From: Bacteroidaceae bacterium
Lineage (GTDB): Bacteria; Bacteroidota; Bacteroidia; Bacteroidales; Bacteroidaceae
Length of the DNA: 54,157 nt
NCBI GenBank assembly: GCA_017521285.1
Contig: JAFXDG010000107.1
Span: 1 to 54,157 of the forward strand
Direction of reading: 5' to 3'
In this document: positions 24,501 through 33,620 of the stretch, in pieces
How positions within the stretch are numbered: the first letter of the stretch is position 1
How the letters are laid out: every line of letters starts with the position of its first letter
The notes under the pieces: model-generated
The model's input: the letters and a program-made list of their open reading frames with translations, nothing else
The model's database searches: none
Told to the model about the DNA's origin: nothing
Translations under genes and position numbers: made by a program

Positions 24501-25152
24501 TTATGAATACTATCAGAAAGTATTTGACATGTCTCAGACTGTTATTGGTGGTCTGCCTAACGGTACTTATCGTGTAGAGGTTCAGGCATTCGGCCGCTTG
24601 GGTGGTTCTCAGGATGACTTCGATGCATTCATCCACAATCCTGACACTATGTCAGCCGCTCGTCCTATCATTTACGCTTACTCTACTACAGACTCATTGG
24701 CAACTTACAAGGCTGCTCCTGTTAATCTGTATGGTAGTGCAGCTCTTACTGAGGATTTGGCTGGCGAAGGTACAGCTTCTTTGACTGATGCTAACGGTAA
24801 TACATTCTATACTCCGAACAGCATGGTATCTACAAGTGTATGGTTTAACGCTGGTTACTACAACAATGTTTTGTATGTGGATGTAACTGACGGTACACTC
24901 TGCTTGGGTATGAAGAAGGAAGCTTATAACACCAACGACTGGGTAATGATGGATAGCTGGAAACTCTTCTACTTGGGTACTAACAGCGCATACGACATCC
25001 AGAATGTTGTTGCCGCCGACGGTCAGGTAGTCAGCGTATCTGTTTACGGTGCCAACGGTGCTCAGTTGAACGGAATGAAGAAGGGCTTGAACATCATCCG
25101 TACCGTATATGCTAACGGTGCTGTGAAGGTGAAGAAGGTTATGGTAAAGTAA
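21553..25152 (+). CDS. Secreted 1199-aa protein with three jelly-roll-like modules
   Basis: Sec signal peptide (MKLKQLLILGALLLSGSASA). I see three related modules at about 275-450, 600-790 and 995-1150. Each has an NPDF or NYDFE start, a Trp-rich patch, a (D/Y)xYQ(K/E)V motif, a GxYxVxVQ(A/G/S)F strand and a closing WxxxDxWxLxFLG-type line, as in galactose-binding-like beta-sandwiches. Helical linkers separate them (ELKTAIDDAESRG; LEKAIEAGKANLEKS). The C-terminus (SVYGANGAQLNGMKKGLNII, ending VKKVMVK) resembles a T9SS-type sorting tail. Probably an extracellular glycan- or matrix-binding protein; no catalytic domain recognised. A terminator follows. Confidence 0.75.
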   Translation: MKLKQLLILGALLLSGSASAAIVDGVRQAPAMPEPIDAFTDGQTSMYMYNVGAGKFFCGGNAWGTQTSVSETGYRVYFEQYIAEGAEAWDGTTVYFRDSCLAKSGAMKDVFFDNASGGCFVDRGSQGNYWWKLEKNTDNAYYRLSMAEANPNYQDWQVLADSVGRTYWGWDSANGTVISSFLNPANEGIHVDWAFCTIPAYDAYQVELGVYKKAQELKTAIDDAESRGADVTAQKSVYLNEAATTEELTAAIDEVRVIIDNYVDPNKPVDKTFLLKNPDFASNNSNWSGTSQGWENGVVEVYQGAFDTYQKVSGLADGVYSVGVQSFLRTGWVEEAYASWAAGEDIKAVVYASNGVDSVTTKVPSLFAGSKDVSLECGNELTVTTNEGGTLYVPNMRSSADAYFKDSERGPNYVKNVLISVNGGELKVGTALRAASAGYWFVMDNWTLSFLGSKPEAYQMVLDNALPNALVFGEDVVCTEGMVEAYYEAVEGLKTTKVTNHEELSAALTILSGKEVAENVTLWSNYKDSVAMGLELIVKGYVGEPVDLLGDYVEFDAEDILSELALTSEELKAEMAKLSELIEGAKRCVLPGTDVTKDYIYNYDFENTNDTGNDGKGWEGNWTAYGGPADNKCMEAYAIKWDTYQEVKDAPVGLYEVSLQGFYRVKRGNDAFAMYQNGEQTCPGSVYINNNYSPVKCVFDEPVSWAANIYSGSTSGAEGAFCQFEDPAQPGDSLCFPNDMATAGEAFTAGMYQAAASGVVAKAGDSFKIGVKGEQQTDTWVIWDNFKLVYWGKQADKVLPHLEKAIEAGKANLEKSITKDVYELVNAAIAEGETAIAAQDGNGMFDALVKLYDSNDSVNAVTVILDATLAEAENLFQAAASAVTAPESVVAEAYLLAGEVMDAIDARELTTQAAENYRKKMNLMLITLRLPDTAGASDDNAIDVTSVLDNPDFGDMLGVNTVDGWDGATGSFGNDDTQKATMAYEYYQKVFDMSQTVIGGLPNGTYRVEVQAFGRLGGSQDDFDAFIHNPDTMSAARPIIYAYSTTDSLATYKAAPVNLYGSAALTEDLAGEGTASLTDANGNTFYTPNSMVSTSVWFNAGYYNNVLYVDVTDGTLCLGMKKEAYNTNDWVMMDSWKLFYLGTNSAYDIQNVVAADGQVVSVSVYGANGAQLNGMKKGLNIIRTVYANGAVKVKKVMVK

Positions 25153-25188
25153 TTTGAGTTATCATAGATTCCTGTAACGAAGAAAGGA

Positions 25189-25228
25189 ACTCCGGAGGTG
25201 GAACCTCTGCCTCCGGAGTCCTCTCTTT
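25189..25228 (+). terminator. Terminator after the 1199-aa gene
   Basis: ACTCCGGAGG (25189-25198) pairs perfectly with CCTCCGGAGT (25210-25219) around an 11-nt loop and is followed by CCTCTCTTT. The T-tract is modest, but the stem is strong and sits 36 bp after the stop. Confidence 0.75.
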
Positions 25229-25739
25229 AAAACTGAAAAGAAAAACACTCACCTTAAACATACTATATGGAAAATTACTGCCGGATAGATGCAGCAGGGG
25301 AAAGCAGTCTCCCTCTCTTTCTGCAAACAGCTAATCCACTGATACCGACCGCTGCCAAAGGGGCAGCCCTGAGTAGGACTTGAGATAAAGACAGCTACTA
25401 TTGCCTGCACAGATGAGGCAATGATAGCCGTCTTTAAGTGGATATAGAGGGTTGGAAATTGAATGTGACGATTGACACCGGCATGGCAGGAGAATGGCTC
25501 TTGCGATTAGAAAGATGAAACTTCCGCTAGTATAAGAAGTTGCAGGAGTTGCAGGAGTTACAGGAGTTCAGACGATAGTTTCGACTATACTTGACATAAC
25601 GTTCAAATCTATTGTCTGTAACTCCTGAGCGAAGCGAAAACTTCTGAACTCCTGAACTCCAGAAAGTTGAGCTTGCGAAACTTAAATAAAGAGAAAATAT
25701 AAACAAAATTATTAACTATAAAACTAATTGTGACGTGTT
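25229..25739. other. Non-coding interval upstream of the fasciclin/Sus locus
   Basis: No gene with supporting features; a 38-codon frame at 25267 looks random. There is a long imperfect hairpin (25387-25435): AAAGACAGCTACTATTGCCT pairs with the AGGCAATGATAGCCGTCTTT side at 17 of 20 positions. GCTGCC/GGCAGC forms another small stem shortly before it. The inverted-repeat element (25531-25683) follows. The last 55 bp are an AT-rich leader without a clear -7 box. Confidence 0.55.
25531..25683. repeat. Complex inverted-repeat element, right copy
   Basis: The reverse complement of this segment has the same order of parts as 21078-21264: the exact 22-bp tag (25662-25683), GGAGTTCA-type repeats, CGCTTCGCT, CAGGAGTTACAGAC, ATAGTCGAAACTATCGTCTG and a final run of AACTCCTG repeats. 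The two copies point toward each other around the 1199-aa gene. Confidence 0.8.
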
Positions 25740-28439
25740 ATGAAAAGCAAAGCTATGAGACACTTGTTCTGTAGAAGCGCTTTTGCCGCCTGTCTGATGG
25801 GTACGGCTGTGATGCTGCCATCGTGTGAGGATGATGTCCTTACCGGTCAGCCTTCATGGCTTGGTAACTCTATCTATGAACGATTGGAGGAAGAGGGCAA
25901 CTATCAGACCACGCTCAAGTTGATTCACGACTTGGGGCAGTACGATGTGTTGAGTCAGACAGGTTCTAAGACCCTGTTTGTTGCGAATGACGAAGCCTAC
26001 GAAGAGTGGTTCAAGACCAACGAGTGGGGAGTGAGAAGTTATGACCAGTTGACAACAGCCCAGAAGAAACTGTTGTTCAACAGTGCGATGGTGAACAACG
26101 CCTACTTGGTTGAGTTGCTCTCCAACGTAAGCGGTCCCGACCCCGGCGAACGTGCCGGTAAGTGTATGCGCCGTCCGTCAGCTGTCAGCATCTACGACTC
26201 GGTATATACCATTGTACCCGAGGATATGCCTGGTGTAATCAGCGAGCGTGTGGCCGGATACGAGGATGCATGGGCCAAACATCGTGGAAAGAGCAATGGT
26301 ATTGTGCTGATGAAGGACAACCAGCCGGCTCCGATGATTCACTTCCTGCCTGCTTTCATGGCATACAACAAGATTACTGACAACGACCTTTCTATCCTGA
26401 CCAACGGTAAGGCCAACTCTACTAAGGAGGCTTGGGTGAACGGTATGCAGATTACCGAACGCGACATCACTTGTAAGAACGGTTACATCCACAAGGTGGC
26501 CGGTGTGATTGAGCCTACGGTGAACATGGCCGAGTTTATCCGCCAACAGGGTCGTGTGGAAGACGAGGGCATGTCAACCGGTTTGTGGTCACGCATGATC
26601 GACCGCTTCTCGGCTCCCTTCTACAACGATGCTGCCACCAAGGAGTACAACCGCTTGTATAACAATACAGACTCAGTGTTTGTTCTCCGTTATTTCTCTG
26701 AATGGAGTGCTAACGGTGGTGCCTTGAATGCGACTCCCGACGGTGAGCGCGTAGCCGACCTGTTGCCCTTCGATCCGGGATGGAATACCTATATGTACAG
26801 CAATACGTCGGACTATACGATGTATTACGATGCCGGTGTGATGATTGTACCTACCGACTCGGCTATGCACGCCTGGTTCGATGGTGAGGGTAGCGAGTTG
26901 AAGGAGCAGTTCGGCTCTTGGGACAGCATCCCCGCCCAGACATTGAAGGAACTGTTGGGTGCCAACATGATTGAGTCGTTCACCGACAAGGTGCCCTCTA
27001 AGTTCGACAACATCCTGGATGCCTCTACCCAGTTGCCGTTGGGTATCACTCCGGGCGATGTGAAGATGTCGTATATGGGTTGTAACGGTGTGGTATTCGT
27101 GACCAACAAGGTGTTTACTCCCCGTTCTTACTCAAGTGTGGCTTTCCCCGCCATGATTCGTGAAGAGACTTTGAAGGTTATCTATTGGGCATTTGACAAC
27201 TTGGACTTCTTGCCTTACCTGAACTCAATGGACTCATACTATAGCTTGCTGTTGCCGACCAACAACGCCATGTTGTGGTACGTTGACCCCGTGAGCTACG
27301 GTACTACACAGCCCACCATGCTCGAGTTCTACTATGACAAGGACGAGAAGCGTGTGAATGCATCACGTTACAACTGTACCATCGACTCAACCGGTGCCAT
27401 CACTCCGGGTGTGCGTGTACAGGCCAAGGTGGCTACCACTATTGTGGAAGACCGTCTGAACGACTTGATTGACCAGTTGATTATCGTGGGTGACATCGAA
27501 GACGGTCACGAGTATTACAAGACCAAGGGTGGTACTCCCGTGCGTGTGATTCGCGAGAACGGAGAGATTCAGATTCAGGGTCTCTGGCAGACCGGTTATG
27601 GCAAGAACCTGACCGTGCGCACCGTATATGACAAGACTGAAAAGGGTAACGGTAAGTCATACGAAATTGATGACCAGATGCCGTTGGCTTCCCAGAAGTC
27701 AGTGTATGGTACCCTGTTGGGCAATCCCGCGTATGAAGAGTTCTTGAACCTCTTCTTCGGTGGTGACCCCGAAGATCCGAAGAACAGTATGATGATTCAG
27801 ACAATGAGCAACAACAAGTATGCTTGTGCCGGTGTGGCCACAGGTAACTACAACGTCCGTCTGTTCGAGAACTATAACTATACTGTCTATGTGCCGACCA
27901 ATGAGGCTATCCGCGACTTGGTTGAGAAGGATTCATTGCCTACTTGGGAAGACTTTGAATATTACGACAGCCTTTCTATCGACGATGCTTCTTCAGAAGA
28001 AGACCGTGCCTTGTACGAAATGTACTGCACAGTCATCAAGGAGCGTATTACAGACTTTGTCCGCTACCACTTGCAGGATAACTCTGTGATTATCGGTGCT
28101 ACGCCTGTTGAGAATATGGCATACGAAACAATGTTGGTGAACGAAGAGACCGGCCGTTTCTTCGGTCTGGACGTTACCAGCACTGATAATTCTATTGAAG
28201 TGGTTGACCAGACGAACCGTGTACACCGTGTGGTGCTGGATGCCGACAAGAAGAACTACAATCAGATTTGTCGCGAATTCTGGTTTACTGCCAGTGCCGG
28301 TAAGTTGAGCAACACTTCTACTATCTATATGGAGTCGGATGCCGTGGTGCATCAGATTGATGGTGTCTTGAGACACAAGTGGTATGGAACTACTTGGGAG
28401 CAGGAGGCCTACGATCGAGTTAGAGCTAATGCTAATTAA
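25740..28439 (+). CDS. Fasciclin (FAS1) repeat lipoprotein, four domains
   Basis: An 899-aa lipoprotein (lipobox LPSC at about 26-29, followed by EDD, favouring surface export in Bacteroidetes). I read about four FAS1-like repeats: about 45-260, 310-475, 480-640 and 645-895. They are recognised by the H1/H2-type strings KTLFVANDEAYEEWF, AGVMIVPTDSAMHAWF, YYSLLLPTNNAMLWY and YTVYVPTNEAIRDL. FAS1 domains mediate adhesion or ligand binding. It is the first gene of the locus; SusC1 follows after 14 bp with a strong AAGGAGG site (28438-28444), so they share a transcript. Likely a surface accessory of the SusCD complex. Confidence 0.87.
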   Translation: MKSKAMRHLFCRSAFAACLMGTAVMLPSCEDDVLTGQPSWLGNSIYERLEEEGNYQTTLKLIHDLGQYDVLSQTGSKTLFVANDEAYEEWFKTNEWGVRSYDQLTTAQKKLLFNSAMVNNAYLVELLSNVSGPDPGERAGKCMRRPSAVSIYDSVYTIVPEDMPGVISERVAGYEDAWAKHRGKSNGIVLMKDNQPAPMIHFLPAFMAYNKITDNDLSILTNGKANSTKEAWVNGMQITERDITCKNGYIHKVAGVIEPTVNMAEFIRQQGRVEDEGMSTGLWSRMIDRFSAPFYNDAATKEYNRLYNNTDSVFVLRYFSEWSANGGALNATPDGERVADLLPFDPGWNTYMYSNTSDYTMYYDAGVMIVPTDSAMHAWFDGEGSELKEQFGSWDSIPAQTLKELLGANMIESFTDKVPSKFDNILDASTQLPLGITPGDVKMSYMGCNGVVFVTNKVFTPRSYSSVAFPAMIREETLKVIYWAFDNLDFLPYLNSMDSYYSLLLPTNNAMLWYVDPVSYGTTQPTMLEFYYDKDEKRVNASRYNCTIDSTGAITPGVRVQAKVATTIVEDRLNDLIDQLIIVGDIEDGHEYYKTKGGTPVRVIRENGEIQIQGLWQTGYGKNLTVRTVYDKTEKGNGKSYEIDDQMPLASQKSVYGTLLGNPAYEEFLNLFFGGDPEDPKNSMMIQTMSNNKYACAGVATGNYNVRLFENYNYTVYVPTNEAIRDLVEKDSLPTWEDFEYYDSLSIDDASSEEDRALYEMYCTVIKERITDFVRYHLQDNSVIIGATPVENMAYETMLVNEETGRFFGLDVTSTDNSIEVVDQTNRVHRVVLDADKKNYNQICREFWFTASAGKLSNTSTIYMESDAVVHQIDGVLRHKWYGTTWEQEAYDRVRANAN

Positions 28440-28453
28440 GGAGGAACCAAATA

Positions 28454-31400
28454 ATGATACAGAACATAATAAATAAAGGAGTGCTCCGTCTGGCTGCCTT
28501 GGCAGCTCTGATGCTGACCTTTACGGCAGCAATGGCTCAGATCCGGAGCGTGAGCGGAACCGTAAACGATGATATGGGCCCTTTGATGGCCGCAGCCGTA
28601 TGTGAAATCGATGACAACGGACGTATCATTGAAAGTACTGTGACGGATATGAACGGTAACTTTACCATGAGAATCCGTGATGCGAAGAAGAATAAGATTC
28701 AGTTCCAGTATGTAGGCTGTAAGACTATCGTTCTGCCTATCAACAAGGCTGTGTACAATGTGACCATGCAGTCTGATTTGGTGTTGGACGAAGTGGAGGT
28801 GAAGGCTCAGAGAAAGATGGGTGGTAACAACCTGCCTATCCCTGAGCGCGAAATCTCTTTTGCAACCCAGACATTGGACATGACCGAATTTGAAGGATTG
28901 GGTATCACATCAGTGGATGAAGCGTTGCAGGGACGTATCGCCGGTTTGGACATCATCGCCAACTCTGGTGACTTGGGTTCCGGTTCTACCATGCGTCTGC
29001 GTGGTGCTGCCACACTTTCTACCATGACAAACAGCCAGCCGTTGATTGTTGTCGATGGTAATGTGCGCAACGTCGATATCTCTTCATTGGACCTTGCTTC
29101 GGCCAACAACGAGCAGTTCGCCCAGTTGCTGAACATCAACCCCGAGGACATCGCCAGCATCACTGTGTTGAAGGATGCGGCAGCTTCGGCTGTGTATGGT
29201 AGCCAGGGTGGTAACGGTGTTATCGAGTTCACCACCAAGCGTGGTGTGAAGGGTAAGCCCCGTTTGAGCTACTCACTGAAGTTGACTTCTACCTATCAGC
29301 CCAAGGGATATGACCTGTTGAATGGTGACGACTACACCATGTTGCTGAAGGAGGCTTACTTCAACCCCGAGCAGAGTGATGCTGCCGGTAACATCCGTGA
29401 GTTGAACTACGACCCGACCTACTCAGAGTACGAACAGTACAACAACAACACTGACTGGCGCGATGCCGTTACGCAGTGGGGTCTCCGTCAGAACCACTAT
29501 GTGTCTATCGCCGGTGGTGGTGACAAGACTTCGTTCCGTATCGGTGTGGGTTACGACAACGAGACCGGTACCATGATTAAGCAGGAGTTGGACCGTCTCT
29601 CTACCCGCGTGGCTTTGGACTACAACGTCAGCGAACGTATCCGTATTTCTACGAACTTCGCCATGACCTATACCAAGAACCAGCGTAACAGCGATGGTCT
29701 GTTGGACCTCGCCCTGAAGAAAATGCCTAACATGGGTATCTACGAACAGTATCCCGTCGGCCATCCCTTGCAGGGACAGAGCACCGGTGCTTACTACACC
29801 ATGTTGCAGAGCGGTTCGGATGTGTTCCGCGATGACCAGCGTAAATACGTCAATCCCGTGGCCAGTGCACACTTGGCCAAGAATCACCAGAAGACATACG
29901 ACATGACTCCTGAATTGATTCTTAACTATCGTCTGTTGGGACTGGAAGAGGATACTTGGCAGTTGAACTACCGTGGTAGTGTGTATATGAACATCTACAA
30001 CCAGTACGATGACAAGTTCTATCCCTCTGAATTGAAGACTACCTCTTGGAACGCAGGTGACGGTGTGAACACCTCTTCAACCGGTAGCTCCAAGAGTGTG
30101 GGTGTGAACACCAAGCACCAGTTGACTTTGATTCCTACGTTCAACAACAAGGACCACTCGGCCATGTTCATGGGACGTTTCGAGTTGAACACCAGCAAGT
30201 CAAGCAGCCAGTCAACCTCTGGTAAGGGTCTTCCTTCCGGTGGTATCGCTACTCCCGATGCCGGTGGTATGATTACCAACATGTCTTCTTCTAATGGTGA
30301 AGGCCGTTCATTGTACTACACCTTCTCTGCCCACTATGCTTACAAGGAGCGCTATGTGGCCGACGTCAACCTGCGTGTCGATGGTACCACCGTATTCGGT
30401 CCCGACAAGCGTTGGAACTACTTCCCCTCACTCTCTCTTCGTTGGAACGTTATCGACGAGCCTTGGATGGAATGGTCCAAGAAGTGGTTGAGCATGTTGT
30501 CACTCCGTCCCAGCTGGGGTCGTGTAGGTATCCAGCCGAGCGGCAGCTTCCTCTATACTTCCAAGTATGGAACCGGCGACCGTTATCTGGACATGGCATC
30601 CATGCGTCCGTTGAACATCCGTCTGGCCGATATGCAGTCTGAAATCCAGACCAGCTGGAACTTCGGTATGGATATGTTCTTCTTCGATGACCGTCTGCGC
30701 TTGACCGTGGAGGCTTACCACCAGACTCGTGACAACATGTTGATGCCCGGATACCGTATCCCCTCAAATGCCGGTTTCGCCACTTTGGCCTACAAGAACA
30801 CCGGTAAGATGAAGAACGAAGGTTGGGAGTTCCACATCAGTTCTGATCGTGTCATCAAGGCCGGTAAGTTCCACATGGATGTGAATGCCAACTTCGGTAA
30901 CAACCGGAGCACCATCCTGGAAATGGACGAGTTCGTGCTTGAAGGCAAGAACAAGAAATTTGACTATGAAAACAGAACCGTTTTGCAGCGTGTGCAGGTG
31001 AACAACCCGTTTGCGTCTATCTACGGTTTCCGCTGCAAGGGTGTTTATCAGTATAACTACGAGACATTCCGCGACATGACTCCCGACGAACGTGCCGAGT
31101 TCCTGGCAGCAGGCAAGACTGCTCCTATCGTGAAGAATGCCAATGGTGAAGTGGTATATGACTCTGAAGGCAAGCCCGTGCGTATGATGTACAACTACAC
31201 CAACGACGGTACAGGCAAGAACTACAAGTTCACCGGTGGTGATGCCATCTATGAGGATATCAACCACGACGGTAACATCAACGCCCTCGATATCGTGTTC
31301 TTGGGTAACTCGTTGCCTAAGTTGACCGGTGGTTTCGGTTTCACATTCACATACGACCGTTGGAGATTGAACAGCCAGTTCGTTTACCGTGTAGGTTACG

Positions 31401-31804
31401 ACGTGTTGAATATGGCTCGTCTGGATGCTGAGGCCATGACCGGCAACAACAACCAGAGCCAGGCTGTGAACTACCGTTGGCGTAAGGAGGGTGACATCAC
31501 CTCTATTCCTCGTGCCATGCATGGTAACACCAACTATAACACCCTCGTGAGCGACCGCTTCGTTGAGGATGGTAGTTACTTGCGTATGAGTTATCTCCAG
31601 TTGAACTATGATTTGCCCAAGAAATATCTGACAGGCATCGGTTTGAACCGCCTCAGCTTCTATGCAAGTGCCAACAACTTGTTCGTACTGACCAAGTACT
31701 CAGGTGTTGACCCCGACGTGTCAGGTGGTGAAGGTCCGGCTGTTGACCACAACCAGACTCCGCGTTCACGCTCTTATACATTGGGTATAACTGTGGACTT
31801 CTGA
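28454..31804 (+). CDS. SusC/RagA-type TonB-dependent outer-membrane transporter (1)
   Basis: 1116 aa. Signal peptide (LAALAALMLTFTAAMAQ), a carboxypeptidase-regulatory-like domain (about 30-115, SVSGTVNDDMGPLMAAAVCE), then the plug (about 120-270, SVDEALQGRIAGLDIIANSG and SAVYGSQGGNGVIEFTTKRG) and a 22-strand-type barrel ending SYTLGITVDF. It imports oligosaccharides or peptides with its SusD lid. An AAGGAGG ribosome site lies 9 bp before the ATG. SusD1 starts 44 bp downstream, after a short simple-repeat stretch (ATCATAAAATCATAAATCG). Confidence 0.95.
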   Translation: MIQNIINKGVLRLAALAALMLTFTAAMAQIRSVSGTVNDDMGPLMAAAVCEIDDNGRIIESTVTDMNGNFTMRIRDAKKNKIQFQYVGCKTIVLPINKAVYNVTMQSDLVLDEVEVKAQRKMGGNNLPIPEREISFATQTLDMTEFEGLGITSVDEALQGRIAGLDIIANSGDLGSGSTMRLRGAATLSTMTNSQPLIVVDGNVRNVDISSLDLASANNEQFAQLLNINPEDIASITVLKDAAASAVYGSQGGNGVIEFTTKRGVKGKPRLSYSLKLTSTYQPKGYDLLNGDDYTMLLKEAYFNPEQSDAAGNIRELNYDPTYSEYEQYNNNTDWRDAVTQWGLRQNHYVSIAGGGDKTSFRIGVGYDNETGTMIKQELDRLSTRVALDYNVSERIRISTNFAMTYTKNQRNSDGLLDLALKKMPNMGIYEQYPVGHPLQGQSTGAYYTMLQSGSDVFRDDQRKYVNPVASAHLAKNHQKTYDMTPELILNYRLLGLEEDTWQLNYRGSVYMNIYNQYDDKFYPSELKTTSWNAGDGVNTSSTGSSKSVGVNTKHQLTLIPTFNNKDHSAMFMGRFELNTSKSSSQSTSGKGLPSGGIATPDAGGMITNMSSSNGEGRSLYYTFSAHYAYKERYVADVNLRVDGTTVFGPDKRWNYFPSLSLRWNVIDEPWMEWSKKWLSMLSLRPSWGRVGIQPSGSFLYTSKYGTGDRYLDMASMRPLNIRLADMQSEIQTSWNFGMDMFFFDDRLRLTVEAYHQTRDNMLMPGYRIPSNAGFATLAYKNTGKMKNEGWEFHISSDRVIKAGKFHMDVNANFGNNRSTILEMDEFVLEGKNKKFDYENRTVLQRVQVNNPFASIYGFRCKGVYQYNYETFRDMTPDERAEFLAAGKTAPIVKNANGEVVYDSEGKPVRMMYNYTNDGTGKNYKFTGGDAIYEDINHDGNINALDIVFLGNSLPKLTGGFGFTFTYDRWRLNSQFVYRVGYDVLNMARLDAEAMTGNNNQSQAVNYRWRKEGDITSIPRAMHGNTNYNTLVSDRFVEDGSYLRMSYLQLNYDLPKKYLTGIGLNRLSFYASANNLFVLTKYSGVDPDVSGGEGPAVDHNQTPRSRSYTLGITVDF

Positions 31805-31848
31805 TGAGTGAAGAACGAAGAATCATAAAATCATAAATCGTAAATCAA

Positions 31849-33567
31849 ATGAAAAAAACAATATATAGTTTAGTTCTTGCTGCCGGAATGGCCGGAGGAT
31901 TTTCTTCTTGCAGTGATTTCTTGGAAATCAAGCCGCAGAATGAAGTCCTTTTCGAAGACTTCTGGAACGAAAAGGCCGACGTGGACGCTATCGTTGCCGG
32001 ATGTTATTCTGGCTTGCAGGAGGATGCTGTGGTATCCCGTATGCTGATATGGGGTGAGTTCCGTAGCGACAATGTGACTGTGGGTACCAACATTTCGTCT
32101 GATAGAAATTTGGATAACATCCTGAAGGAGAACTTGCTGTCTTCTAATGGTTATACCACTTGGGATGCATTCTATACTGTCATCAACCGTTGTAATACAG
32201 TTATCAAGTATGCTCCCCTGGTAGCCGAGCGCGACATCAGTTTCTCGGAAGGCGAATTGCGTGCTACTGTTGCCGAAGTTTCGGCCATCCGTTCTTTGTG
32301 TTACTTCTACCTGATTCGTGCTTTCCGCAATGTGCCTTATACCACTGAGGCCTACATTGACGACAACCAGCGTTTCGACCTGCCTGCCACTCCGTTCTAC
32401 GATGTGTTGGACAGCCTGATTCTGGATCTTGAAAGAGTAAAGGGTGATGCCGTGTACAAATATCCCGAAGATAAGAAGAACTATCAGACCGGACGTATCA
32501 CACGCGAATCCATTTATGCCATGTTGTGCGAAATGTACTTGTGGAAGAAGGATTATGCCAACTGTATCCGCTATGCCGATATGGTTATCGAATCCAAGAA
32601 GTTGACAGAGGAAGAGGAGCGCAAGAAATTGTCGGGCACTTTGGCCACTCCTGAAGAGTACTTGGGCGGTTACCCCTTGTATCCCGGCCGCTTGGGCAAT
32701 ACAGGTTCATACTATGGTAACGCCTATACTGCGATTTTCGGCGAAGGCAACAGCAAGGAGGGTATCTTTGAGTTGACCTACGACAAGGAGAACGATGCTA
32801 TGCGTTCAAACTCTGCATTCAACAAATATTATGGCAGTGGCGAAGGTGGCGGATTGGTAAAACCTGCCAGTTTCATTGCCGAGGATATTTCGACCAAGAG
32901 CTACAAAGTGTTCAACAACAAGTTGGATGCCCGCTTCTATGAGAATGTGGATGCAGAGGGTCCCACCGTGTTGAAGTGTGTTGCCCGTTCGGCTGACATC
33001 AATGCACAGAGCACGGACAATATCCGTAACACTGCATCTTTGTATACTCGTGACAAGAATAGGACAAACTACATCTTCTACCGTTTGTCTGACATCATGT
33101 TGCTGAAGGCTGAGGCATTGGTACAGACCATGAGCAATGCGAACGATGATTCTACGGTTACTGCCAATATGGAAATCATACGTGAGGCTTTCGCATTGGT
33201 GAACGTCATCAACAAGCGTTCATTGTGCCAGAACCCGTTGAAGGATACATTGCAACTCGGTAACTACACTACCAAGAGCCAGATGGAAGATTTGGTATTG
33301 CTGGAGCGTCAGCGTGAGTTGATGTTCGAAGGCAAGCGCTGGTTCGACCTGGTGCGCGATGCTATGCGTAAGGAGAATACCAATACGCTGATTTCACGCG
33401 CTTTGCAGAAATATACATCTAATACCTCTGTAATCCAGAACAAGCTCCTGAAATTGGATGCTATCTTCTGGCCGATCCACGAGGACGAATTGAAGGTGAA
33501 CAAGAACCTGAAACAGAATCCTGTTTACGGTGCAAGTGAAGATGATGATTATGAACTGAACTATTGA
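31849..33567 (+). CDS. SusD/RagB-type outer-membrane lipoprotein (1)
   Basis: 572 aa with lipobox SSC (Cys21), followed by SDFLEIKPQNEVLFEDFWNE, the typical SusD start. TPR-like helices and the C-terminal LVLLERQRELMFEGKRWFDL box are diagnostic. SusD proteins sit as a lid on the partner SusC barrel and bind the ligand. It pairs with SusC1 immediately upstream. Confidence 0.95.
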   Translation: MKKTIYSLVLAAGMAGGFSSCSDFLEIKPQNEVLFEDFWNEKADVDAIVAGCYSGLQEDAVVSRMLIWGEFRSDNVTVGTNISSDRNLDNILKENLLSSNGYTTWDAFYTVINRCNTVIKYAPLVAERDISFSEGELRATVAEVSAIRSLCYFYLIRAFRNVPYTTEAYIDDNQRFDLPATPFYDVLDSLILDLERVKGDAVYKYPEDKKNYQTGRITRESIYAMLCEMYLWKKDYANCIRYADMVIESKKLTEEEERKKLSGTLATPEEYLGGYPLYPGRLGNTGSYYGNAYTAIFGEGNSKEGIFELTYDKENDAMRSNSAFNKYYGSGEGGGLVKPASFIAEDISTKSYKVFNNKLDARFYENVDAEGPTVLKCVARSADINAQSTDNIRNTASLYTRDKNRTNYIFYRLSDIMLLKAEALVQTMSNANDDSTVTANMEIIREAFALVNVINKRSLCQNPLKDTLQLGNYTTKSQMEDLVLLERQRELMFEGKRWFDLVRDAMRKENTNTLISRALQKYTSNTSVIQNKLLKLDAIFWPIHEDELKVNKNLKQNPVYGASEDDDYELNY

Positions 33568-33620
33568 TCAGGGCATACCTCGAATGATAAACACTGAAAA
33601 TAACTAATAACAAGAGAAAT

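Noticed and set aside
25267-25383. 38-codon open frame between the 1199-aa gene and the FAS1 gene
   Set aside because: No ribosome site, no family resemblance, and it sits among hairpins and repeats.
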